Under the pieces are notes generated by a model that had not been told where the DNA came from, did no database searches, and saw only the letters and a list, made by a program, of their open reading frames with translations. DNA of 38,809 nucleotides from an uncultured beta proteobacterium (lineage in GTDB: Bacteria > Pseudomonadota > Gammaproteobacteria > Burkholderiales > Burkholderiaceae_C). The stretch spans positions 1 to 38,809 of the forward strand of contig CAJAES010000105.1 of NCBI GenBank assembly GCA_903938815.1. Direction: 5' to 3'. A program made the translations under genes and the position numbers. Positions 23,262-30,502 of the stretch are shown piece after piece. Position 1 is the stretch's first letter. Each line of letters starts with the position of its first letter.

Positions 23262-24183
23262 CCACCGGGCCGGTGCCATTACCGCCTCTGCCTGGACCGA
23301 CATGGTCCGCCAGGGGCGAATCACGATCTTCACCGGGCCGCTGAGCTTTCGCGTCCGATCGCAGTTTCCGGACGTGGCTTCGTGGCTGCATGACGCCTAC
23401 CGTCACCACCCCGCGCAGGTGGACGCCGACTTCGCGGACTTCAGCGTGGAAGTGCGCTCGCCGCTCAACCTGCGACGCTGGCTGCGCCCACAGGCCGAGT
23501 TCGTGGTGGACGGCGAGGCGCCCTTCGAACCCCTTCCCCGCGACCAGGCCCCTGCCCTGCTGGAATGGGGCCTGAACTGGACCATCGCGGCCTCCTGCCA
23601 CCAGTGGCTGATGATCCATGCCGCCTCGCTGGAGCGTGGCGGGCGCGCGGCCATATTGCCCGCGCCGCCGGGCTCGGGCAAGAGCACGCTGTGCGCGTCT
23701 CTGGCGCTGCGCGACTGGCGCCTGCTGACCGACGAGATGACCCTGCTGGACCCGGCCACGGGCCTGCTGCACGCCCTGGCCCGGCCGGTGAACCTGAAGA
23801 ACCAGTCCATCGACATCATCCGGGCCTTCGAACCGTCGGCGCGCTGGGGCCCGCTGTCCTTCGACACCATCAAGGGCCGGATCACGCACCTGTGCCCGCC
23901 CGAAGCCAGCGTGCGGCAGATGAACACGCCGGCCACGCCGGCGTGGATCGTCTTCCCGAAGTACGTGGCGGGCGCCGAGCCGAAGCTGACGCCGCGCAGC
24001 AAGCGCAGCACCTTCATGCACTTTGCCGAGAACGCGTTCAACTACAGCATCCTCGGCAGCGCCGGGTTCGAGACCGTGGGCCGCCTGGTGCGGCAGTGCG
24101 AGTGCTACGACCTGGAGTACAGCCGCCTCGAGGACGGGCTGGAAGTCTTCGACTGGCTCAGCGACCCGCAGCGCGATGACTGA
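23248..24183 (+). CDS. HprK-related kinase A, HPr-rel-A system
   Basis: This 311-residue protein is related to HPr kinase/phosphorylase, the P-loop serine kinase. Walker A is APPGSGKST at 139-147 inside HAASLERGGRAAILPAPPGSGKS, and TDEMTLLDP at 161-169 gives the acidic residues expected to bind metal and catalyse phosphotransfer. The N-terminal 110 residues are a separate alpha/beta domain. It lacks the canonical regulatory domain of true HprK, and no ptsH neighbour is present, so the target is not the sugar phosphotransferase system by context. Homologous HprK-like kinases phosphorylate lasso peptides, with PqqD-like proteins next door. The start is probably GTG at 23248, overlapping the PqqD-like gene, and its stop overlaps the nucleotidyltransferase start. 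Confidence 0.88.
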   Translation: MVSSDHRAGAITASAWTDMVRQGRITIFTGPLSFRVRSQFPDVASWLHDAYRHHPAQVDADFADFSVEVRSPLNLRRWLRPQAEFVVDGEAPFEPLPRDQAPALLEWGLNWTIAASCHQWLMIHAASLERGGRAAILPAPPGSGKSTLCASLALRDWRLLTDEMTLLDPATGLLHALARPVNLKNQSIDIIRAFEPSARWGPLSFDTIKGRITHLCPPEASVRQMNTPATPAWIVFPKYVAGAEPKLTPRSKRSTFMHFAENAFNYSILGSAGFETVGRLVRQCECYDLEYSRLEDGLEVFDWLSDPQRDD

Positions 24184-25282
24184 AGCCGCACCCATGGCCA
24201 CGCTGCTGATGCAGTGCCTGCGGGAGCCTGCCAGCCTGCCCGGCCTGAGCCTGAAGCAGTGGGACGGCCTGCTGCGCGTGGCGCGCGGCGCCAACCTGCT
24301 GAGCCGCCTGGCCACGCGGGCGGAAGAAGCCGGGGTTCTGACGGCCGTGCACGCCGCGGCGCAGCCGCACCTGGTGGCGGCCCTGGTGCTGAACCGCCAT
24401 CAGCGCGAGGCCATCCAGTGGGAGTTCGGCCATCTGGCCGAGGCGCTGGCGCCGCTGGGCGTTCCGCTGGTGCTGCTGAAGGGCGCGGCCTATGCCGCCG
24501 CCGGCCGCGAGGCCGCACGCGGCCGCATCTTCGGCGACGTGGACCTGCTGGTGCCGCGCGAATCGCTCAATGCCGTGGAGGCCGCGCTGCGCCTGCACGG
24601 CTGGAGCAACGGCGGCACCGACCCCTACGACCAGCGCTACTACCGCGAGTGGATGCACGAGCTGCCCCCGATGGCGCACCTGAAGCGCGGCACGCTGGTG
24701 GACGTGCACCACAACATATTGCCGCTGACGGCGAAGGCCGTGCCCGACGCCGGGCTGCTGGTGACCGCCAGCCAGCCGGTGGCCGGCAGCCCGTGGCGCG
24801 TGCTGGCGCCGCAGGACATGTTCATCCACAGCGCGGTTCACCTGTTCCACGAGGGCGAGCTGAACAACGGCCTGCGCGACCTGTACGACCTGCAGGCGCT
24901 GGGCGAGGAATTCACGCGCACCGACCCCGGCTACTGGGCCGCCATGCTGGCGCGCGCGCAGGTGCTGGGCATGGCCTGGCCGGCGGCGCTGGCCCTGCGC
25001 TACCTGCATGCCGTGCTGCAGATGGAAGTGCCGGCGGCGGTGCGCCAGCAGGCGCTGGCCAACGCGGCCCTCGGCGGCCTGCGCCTGCGCGCGCTGGACG
25101 CGATGTACCTGCGCGCCTTCGTGCCGGTGTATCCCGACGCACCCCCCCCTGGATCGGGGGTGGCCCGGACGGCCATCTACCTGCGCTCGCACGCCTTGCG
25201 CATGCCGTTCGGCATGCTGGCCGTGCACCTTGGGCGCAAGGCTTTCCTGCGTCTATTCAAGAACAGCTCTCGCCAAGCCTGA
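24176..25282 (+). CDS. Nucleotidyltransferase-family protein, HPr-rel-A system
   Basis: This 368-residue protein has a nucleotidyltransferase-like fold of the NTP_transf_5 type. The motif RIFGDVDLLVPRESL near 117-131 supplies the Gly and paired Asp residues expected to hold Mg-NTP, and VLLKGAAYA near 100-107 precedes it. Further downstream are LKRGTLVDVHHNI near 180 and a helical C-terminal half. Its ATG at 24176 overlaps the kinase stop by eight bases. It may add a nucleotide or phosphate to the substrate handled by the PqqD-like chaperone, as proposed for lasso-peptide tailoring, or act on a sugar. It is the last gene of the cassette. After it lies a 260-base gap. Confidence 0.82.
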   Translation: MTEAAPMATLLMQCLREPASLPGLSLKQWDGLLRVARGANLLSRLATRAEEAGVLTAVHAAAQPHLVAALVLNRHQREAIQWEFGHLAEALAPLGVPLVLLKGAAYAAAGREAARGRIFGDVDLLVPRESLNAVEAALRLHGWSNGGTDPYDQRYYREWMHELPPMAHLKRGTLVDVHHNILPLTAKAVPDAGLLVTASQPVAGSPWRVLAPQDMFIHSAVHLFHEGELNNGLRDLYDLQALGEEFTRTDPGYWAAMLARAQVLGMAWPAALALRYLHAVLQMEVPAAVRQQALANAALGGLRLRALDAMYLRAFVPVYPDAPPPGSGVARTAIYLRSHALRMPFGMLAVHLGRKAFLRLFKNSSRQA

Positions 25283-25542
25283 TACCAGCCGTCACACAGG
25301 CGGGGGGTTCGTGGCGAAGTGCCGCTTGACGCCGGGTAGCCGTGCGCCAAGGCGGCGCATTCACGGCACAGTGCTGTTCAACGTCAGGGAAGGCCCCCCG
25401 GTTCAAGGCGGCCCCCCATGCCGGGGATGGTATGCACCGATGCACATCCTTACATTCGATTGGTGGAAGAGCCTGTTTGCCCGAGGGGCCAGGTGAACCA
25501 CCTGTTGGCCTGCTGATGGCCCGCTGCACAGAGTCGCAATAG
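25283..25542. promoter_or_regulatory. Intergenic region before the priming sugar transferase
   Basis: These 260 bases hold no supported gene. Near the 3' end lies the palindrome CAGGTG-AAC-CACCTG (25490-25504), inside a larger GGC...GCC frame. An ATGCACCGATGCAC repeat occurs at about 25434-25447. No convincing sigma-54 or sigma-70 pair could be placed. Confidence 0.5.
25490..25504 (+). promoter_or_regulatory. Perfect palindrome with three-base spacer, possible operator
   Basis: CAGGTG and CACCTG pair around AAC, 40 bases before the start of the sugar transferase gene. The symmetric 6-3-6 form is typical of a dimeric regulator site. The binder is unknown. It could also fold as an mRNA hairpin. 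Confidence 0.4.
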
Positions 25543-26922
25543 ATGATCCGAATCTTCAATCACTACATGCACCGCCAGACGCTGGCCAGGATGCTGAGCG
25601 ACATCGGCTTCGTCATGCTGGCGATGCTGCTGGTCTTCATCACGCTGTCGGGCAGTTTCTCGCTGTGGCCGATGGCGGGCACCCAGGCCGTGACCATCGC
25701 CGCGGGCATGTTCGTGATCAACACGGCCTCGGGCCTGTACCAGAAGGCGCCGAACTTCACCATCAACCAGGCCGTGGCGCGTGCCGCCGTGGCCCTGCTG
25801 CTGGCCCTGCCGCTCACCTGGCTGGTCTTCGGCCTGCTGCCGGCCGACCTGCCCAACCGCGACGCCATGCGCATGGCCGGCGTGGCGGGCGTTGCCGCCG
25901 TCATCCTGCGCCGCGTGTATGCCACGCACTGGGCGGCCAGCCACCACGGCCGCACCCGCATCATGATCCTGGGCTCCGGCCCGGCGGCGATGCTGGTGAC
26001 GGACACCCTGCGCGAGCGCGACCCGAACGCCGAGGTGGTGGGCTACTACCCGAGCCCGAACGAAAGCGAATGCGCGGTCGACGAGAGCAAGGTGCTGTCG
26101 GGCGACCGCTCCCTGAGCGCAACGGCCAGCGACCTGAACGTGGACGAGATCGTGGTGGCCCTGACCGAGCGCCGCTCGGGCAGCATGCCGCTGCGCGAGC
26201 TGCTGGACTGCAAGCTCATCGGCGTGAAGGTCTTCGACGTCAACACGCACTTCGAGAAGACGCTGGGCCAGATCAGGCTGGGGTTCGCCAACGCGGGCTG
26301 GATGATCTTCGGGGACGGATTCAACCAGGGCTTCGGCCGCACGGCCGTGAAGCGGGTGTTCGACGTGCTGTCGGCTGCCGTGCTGCTGGTGCTCGCCGCA
26401 CCGATCATGCTGATTGCCGCCGTGGTGATCAAGCTCGACAGCCGCGGCCCGGTCTTCTACCGCCAGGAGCGCGTGGGCCTGAATGGCAGCACCTTCCAGG
26501 TGATCAAGTTCCGCAGCATGCGCGTGGACGCCGAGAAGGATGGCAAGCCGCGCTGGGCCACGGTGCAGGACGACCGCGTGACGAAGGTGGGCAACTTCAT
26601 CCGCCGTGCGCGCATCGATGAACTGCCGCAGCTCTGGAACGTCTTCAAGGGCGAGATGAGCATGGTGGGCCCGCGCCCCGAGCGGCCTTTCTTCGTCGAG
26701 CAGCTCACGCAGCAGATTCCGTATTTCGCGGTGCGCCAGTCGGTGAAGCCGGGCGTGACGGGCTGGGCGCAGGTGCGCTACCAGTACGGCGCGACGGTCG
26801 AGGATTCGATCGAGAAGCTGCAGTACGACCTGTACTACGTCAAGAACCACACGCTGTTCCTGGACATCGTGATCCTGTTCGAGACCGTGGCTGTCGTGCT
26901 CACCGGCAAGGGCGCCCGCTGA
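25543..26922 (+). CDS. Priming sugar-phosphate transferase, PEP-CTERM-associated
   Basis: This 459-residue polyprenyl-phosphate hexose-1-phosphate transferase loads the first sugar on undecaprenyl phosphate. It has four or five N-terminal membrane helices (to about 120), a nucleotide-binding-like middle domain (TRIMILGSGPAAMLV, about 142-156), then the C-terminal catalytic domain from 265: AVKRVFDVLSAAVLLV, YRQERVGLNGSTFQVIKFRSMRVDAE and the signature RARIDELPQLWNVFKGEMSMVGPRPERP. The Asp-Glu pair in IDELPQ is the catalytic dyad of this family. It resembles the EpsB-like subfamily of exosortase A loci. It is the plus-strand partner of the polymer genes on the other strand, separated from them by the PEP-CTERM and HPr-rel-A genes. 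Confidence 0.94.
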   Translation: MIRIFNHYMHRQTLARMLSDIGFVMLAMLLVFITLSGSFSLWPMAGTQAVTIAAGMFVINTASGLYQKAPNFTINQAVARAAVALLLALPLTWLVFGLLPADLPNRDAMRMAGVAGVAAVILRRVYATHWAASHHGRTRIMILGSGPAAMLVTDTLRERDPNAEVVGYYPSPNESECAVDESKVLSGDRSLSATASDLNVDEIVVALTERRSGSMPLRELLDCKLIGVKVFDVNTHFEKTLGQIRLGFANAGWMIFGDGFNQGFGRTAVKRVFDVLSAAVLLVLAAPIMLIAAVVIKLDSRGPVFYRQERVGLNGSTFQVIKFRSMRVDAEKDGKPRWATVQDDRVTKVGNFIRRARIDELPQLWNVFKGEMSMVGPRPERPFFVEQLTQQIPYFAVRQSVKPGVTGWAQVRYQYGATVEDSIEKLQYDLYYVKNHTLFLDIVILFETVAVVLTGKGAR

Positions 26923-26980
26923 CCCTCCGCCTGCCGGCCGCCCGCCGCCACCGGGGCGGCACGGCACGGCCTGTGGTCTG

Positions 26981-29089
26981 ATGCAAGGCATGCGCATGGA
27001 CGCCACCCACATCGCCCTGCTCGCCTTTGCGGCCGCGCTGCTGGCCTACGGCGCATTCGGCGTGCGTCTGCTGCTCACCGGCTACCTGCGCCGCGATGCC
27101 GGCGTTCCGGCGCACGCATTCCTGCTGGCCGTGGCCTGCACCGTGGCCTGGGGCGCCGCCGGCATGGTGGCGGCACTGGCACCCGACACGCTGCTGTGGC
27201 TGGCCGTGCCCGCCATCGACCTGGCGCGCTATGCCGCCTGGTTCTGGTTCCTGCTGGTGCTGCTGCGCCCTGCGCTGAAGAGCCCGGCCGACCAGGAAAC
27301 CGGCCGCCTGCGCCCGGCAGCGGCCGTACTGGTGGGCCTGGCTGCGGTATCCCTGGTGGTGCCGCTGTTCACCGACAACGAAACCGCCAGGCGCTGGGCG
27401 CTGTTCGCCGCGATGGCGCAGCCGGTGTTCGGCCTCGTGCTGGTGGAGCAGCTGTTCCGCAACATCGCGCATGACAGCCGCTGGGGCGCCAAGCCGCTGT
27501 GCCTGGGGCTGGCCGGTCTGTTCGCCTTCGATGTCTACATCTACTCGCAGGCGGTGCTGTTCGGCAGCTTCGACGAAGACGCCTTCAGCGTGCGCGCGGC
27601 CATCCATGCGCTGGCGGTGCCGCTGCTGTTCATGTCGGCGCGGCGCCAGGCCAACTGGCGCGCGCAACTGAAGGTCTCGCACAACGCGGCGTTCTTCTCG
27701 GCCACGCTGCTGCTGGCCGGCGCCTACCTGCTCTTCATCTCGGGCATCGGCTATTACGTGCGCTTCTTCGGGGGCAGCTGGGGCCGGGCGCTGCAGATCG
27801 CGCTGCTGTCCGGCGCCATCCTGCTGCTCGGGGCGCTGGTGCTGTCGGGCGAGCTGCGGGCGCGCCTGAGGGTGTTCGTCAGCAAGAACTTCTTCGCCTA
27901 CCGTTACGACTACCGCGAGCAGTGGCTGCGCTTCACGGCCATGCTCTCGACGCCTGCCTCACCGCAGGAAATGGGCACGCTGGTTCTGCGCGGCCTGTGC
28001 GGCCTGGTGGACAGCCCCGACGGCAGCCTGTGGATGCTGGCGCCGGGCGATGCGACGTTCATCGAGACCTCCCGCACCAAGCAGCTCGTGCAGGGCGGCG
28101 AAGAGCCGCTGGCCTCGCCCTTCGCGCAGTTCCTGCAGGGCAACGAGTGGATCATCGACGTGGCCGAGGCCCGCGCAACGCCGGACCGCTACAAGGACCT
28201 GCTGCTGCCGGCGTGGATGGGCGACAACGTGTGGGCCGTGGTGCCGCTGCTGGTGGGCGAGCACCTCACGGGGTTCGCGCTGCTGGCCAGGCCGCACGCC
28301 GCACCCGACCTCGACTGGGAAGTGCGCGACCTGCTCAAGACCGCCAGCCGCCAGGCGGCCGTGTTCCTGGCGCAGCTGCACGCCACCGAGGCGCTGCTGG
28401 AGGCGCGCAAGTTCGAGGCTTTCAACCGCATGTCGGCCTTCGTCGTGCACGATCTGAAGAATATCGTGACGCAGTTGTCCCTCATGATGAAGAACGCGAA
28501 ACGGCTGCACGACAATCCCGAATTCCAGCAGGACATGCTGATCACTGTGGAGAGTTCGCTGGAAAAGATGCGCCGTCTGATGCTGCAATTGCGTGAAGGC
28601 GAGAAGCCTCCCGGCGGCCTGCTCGGCGTGGATCTGCAGCCCATCGTCGCGCGCATCGCGCAGGCCGCGGAAGGCAGAGGGCGCACGCTGGAACTGCAGC
28701 AGGTCGACCGCGTGGCCACGCGCGGTCACGACGAGCGCATCGAGCGCGTGCTGGGCCACGTGGTGCAGAACGCGTTCGACGCCACGCCGCCCGGCGGGCG
28801 CGTGTGGCTGTCGCTCACGCGCAGCAGCGGGCAGGCCCGCGTGACCGTGGGCGACACCGGCGCGGGCATGTCGCGCGAGTTCATCGACACGCGCCTGTTC
28901 AAGCCCTTCAACACCACCAAGTCGGCGGGCATGGGCATCGGCGCCTACGAGAGTTTTCAGTACGTGCGTGAACTCGGCGGCGAAATCCTGGTCGATAGCG
29001 AGCCTGGGCGCGGAACCGTCATCACCCTCGTGCTGCCGCTCTTCGACGCCCACCATGATTCGCAGTTCAACATGCTGAGCCCCCAATGA
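26981..29089 (+). CDS. prsK: PrsK, membrane histidine kinase of the PEP-CTERM regulatory system
   Basis: This 702-residue sensor kinase controls PrsR. Up to ten hydrophobic segments fill residues 8-290. A GAF-like region (about 310-465) follows, then the dimerisation helix with the phosphoacceptor His490 in AFVVHDLKNIV, and an HATPase domain: the N-box HVVQNAFDATPPGG near 590, VGDTGAGMS near 625 and MGIGAYES near 650. The membrane-rich sensor and GAF domain are as expected for the family. The start at ATG 26981 is not backed by a good ribosome binding site. Met at codons 4 and 6 are possible. The stop overlaps the start of prsR (ATGA at 29086-29089). The signal sensed is unknown. Confidence 0.94.
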   Translation: MQGMRMDATHIALLAFAAALLAYGAFGVRLLLTGYLRRDAGVPAHAFLLAVACTVAWGAAGMVAALAPDTLLWLAVPAIDLARYAAWFWFLLVLLRPALKSPADQETGRLRPAAAVLVGLAAVSLVVPLFTDNETARRWALFAAMAQPVFGLVLVEQLFRNIAHDSRWGAKPLCLGLAGLFAFDVYIYSQAVLFGSFDEDAFSVRAAIHALAVPLLFMSARRQANWRAQLKVSHNAAFFSATLLLAGAYLLFISGIGYYVRFFGGSWGRALQIALLSGAILLLGALVLSGELRARLRVFVSKNFFAYRYDYREQWLRFTAMLSTPASPQEMGTLVLRGLCGLVDSPDGSLWMLAPGDATFIETSRTKQLVQGGEEPLASPFAQFLQGNEWIIDVAEARATPDRYKDLLLPAWMGDNVWAVVPLLVGEHLTGFALLARPHAAPDLDWEVRDLLKTASRQAAVFLAQLHATEALLEARKFEAFNRMSAFVVHDLKNIVTQLSLMMKNAKRLHDNPEFQQDMLITVESSLEKMRRLMLQLREGEKPPGGLLGVDLQPIVARIAQAAEGRGRTLELQQVDRVATRGHDERIERVLGHVVQNAFDATPPGGRVWLSLTRSSGQARVTVGDTGAGMSREFIDTRLFKPFNTTKSAGMGIGAYESFQYVRELGGEILVDSEPGRGTVITLVLPLFDAHHDSQFNMLSPQ

Positions 29090-30462
29090 GCACCGACAAG
29101 CAACCGCCGCTGCTCATCGTCGAGGACGATCTGGCGCTGCAAAAGCAGATCAAGTGGTCGCTCGACCGCTATGAATCCGTGACGGCGCACGACCGCGCCA
29201 GCGCGTTGCTGGCGTTCCGGCGCCACCAGCCTGCTGTCGTGACGATGGACCTCGGGCTGCCGCCCGACCCCGACGCCACATCCGAAGGCTTCAAGCTGCT
29301 CGAGCAGATGCTCGACATCGACCCGCACGTGAAGGTGATCGTGCTGACCGGGCAGAACGACCAGTCCAATGCGCTGCGCGCCGTGGCGCTGGGCGCCTAC
29401 GATTTCTTTGCCAAGCCCTTCGAGCCGGAACTGCTGGGCCTGACCATCGACCGCGCCTACCGGCTGTTCGAGCTGCAGGCCGAGAACCGGCGCCTGCAGG
29501 CCGCGAAGCACCCCGACGCACTGTCGGGCCTGACCACGCGCGACGCCGAGATGCTGCGCATCTGCCGGCTCATCGAGCGCGTGGCCAGCAGCGACGCCAC
29601 GGTGATGCTGCTGGGTGAATCCGGCACCGGCAAGGAAGTGCTCGCCCAGGGCGTGCACGAGGCCTCGCGCCGCACCGGCAAGTTCGTGGCCATCAACTGC
29701 GCGGCCATCCCGGAGAACCTGCTCGAGACCGAACTCTTCGGCCACGAGAAAGGCGCCTTCACCGGCGCCACCAAGACGACGGTGGGCAAGATCGAGACGG
29801 CCCACGGCGGCACGCTGATGCTCGACGAGATCGGCGACCTGCCGCATTCGCTGCAGGCCAAGCTGCTGCGCTTCCTGCAGGAGCGCACGATCGAGCGCGT
29901 GGGCGGGCGTCAGGAGATCCCGGTGGACGTGCGGGTGGTCTGCGCCACGCACCAGAACCTGCAGGGGCAGATCCGCGAAGGGCGCTTCCGCGAAGACCTC
30001 TACTACCGCCTGGCGGAGATCGTGGTGGACATCCCGCCGCTGCGCCAGCGCACCGGTGACGCCGTGCTGCTGGCGCACGCGCTGCTGCGCCGATTTGCGC
30101 AGGAGCAGCGCCGCGGCAACCTCACCTTCACCGACGAGGCCGTGCGCGCCATCGAGGCCCACGCATGGCCGGGCAACGTGCGCGAGCTCATCAACGTGGT
30201 CAAGCGCGCGGCCATCATGGCCGACGGCGGCCGGGTGGGCTGCGAGGATCTCGGCCTGCGCCCGCCGGCCGACGAGGCCGGCGCGGCCGCCACGCCCGAA
30301 GGCGGTGATCTCGACCTGCGCCGCATCCGCGAGCACGCCGAGCGCGAGGCCATCGTCACCGCGCTTGCGCGCGCCAACGGCAACATTCTCCGAGCGGCAG
30401 AGATCCTGGGGGTCAGCCGCCCGACGCTCTACGACCTGATGCACCGTCTGGGCATCAAGTAG
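29086..30462 (+). CDS. prsR: PrsR, sigma-54-interacting response regulator of PEP-CTERM genes
   Basis: This 458-residue NtrC-type activator has a receiver domain (5-125) with phosphoacceptor Asp55 in VTMDLGLP and Lys110 in FFAKPFEP. Its AAA+ domain (about 145-385) shows Walker A GESGTGKE at 177-184, the sigma-54 contact loop GAFTGA at 223-228 and Walker B TLMLDEIGDL at 243-252. The C-terminal Fis-type helix-turn-helix is about residues 420-458 (AAEILGVSRPTLYDLMHRLGI). It is predicted to bind upstream of sigma-54 promoters such as that at 21280. Translation is coupled to prsK. In proteobacteria this family co-occurs with PrsK and PrsT and with sigma-54 sites upstream of PEP-CTERM genes (Haft and colleagues, 2006). 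Confidence 0.96.
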   Translation: MSTDKQPPLLIVEDDLALQKQIKWSLDRYESVTAHDRASALLAFRRHQPAVVTMDLGLPPDPDATSEGFKLLEQMLDIDPHVKVIVLTGQNDQSNALRAVALGAYDFFAKPFEPELLGLTIDRAYRLFELQAENRRLQAAKHPDALSGLTTRDAEMLRICRLIERVASSDATVMLLGESGTGKEVLAQGVHEASRRTGKFVAINCAAIPENLLETELFGHEKGAFTGATKTTVGKIETAHGGTLMLDEIGDLPHSLQAKLLRFLQERTIERVGGRQEIPVDVRVVCATHQNLQGQIREGRFREDLYYRLAEIVVDIPPLRQRTGDAVLLAHALLRRFAQEQRRGNLTFTDEAVRAIEAHAWPGNVRELINVVKRAAIMADGGRVGCEDLGLRPPADEAGAAATPEGGDLDLRRIREHAEREAIVTALARANGNILRAAEILGVSRPTLYDLMHRLGIK

Positions 30463-30502
30463 AGCCCTGTCCCACGCCCCCCTGCCCCCGATCGGAGTTG
30501 GC

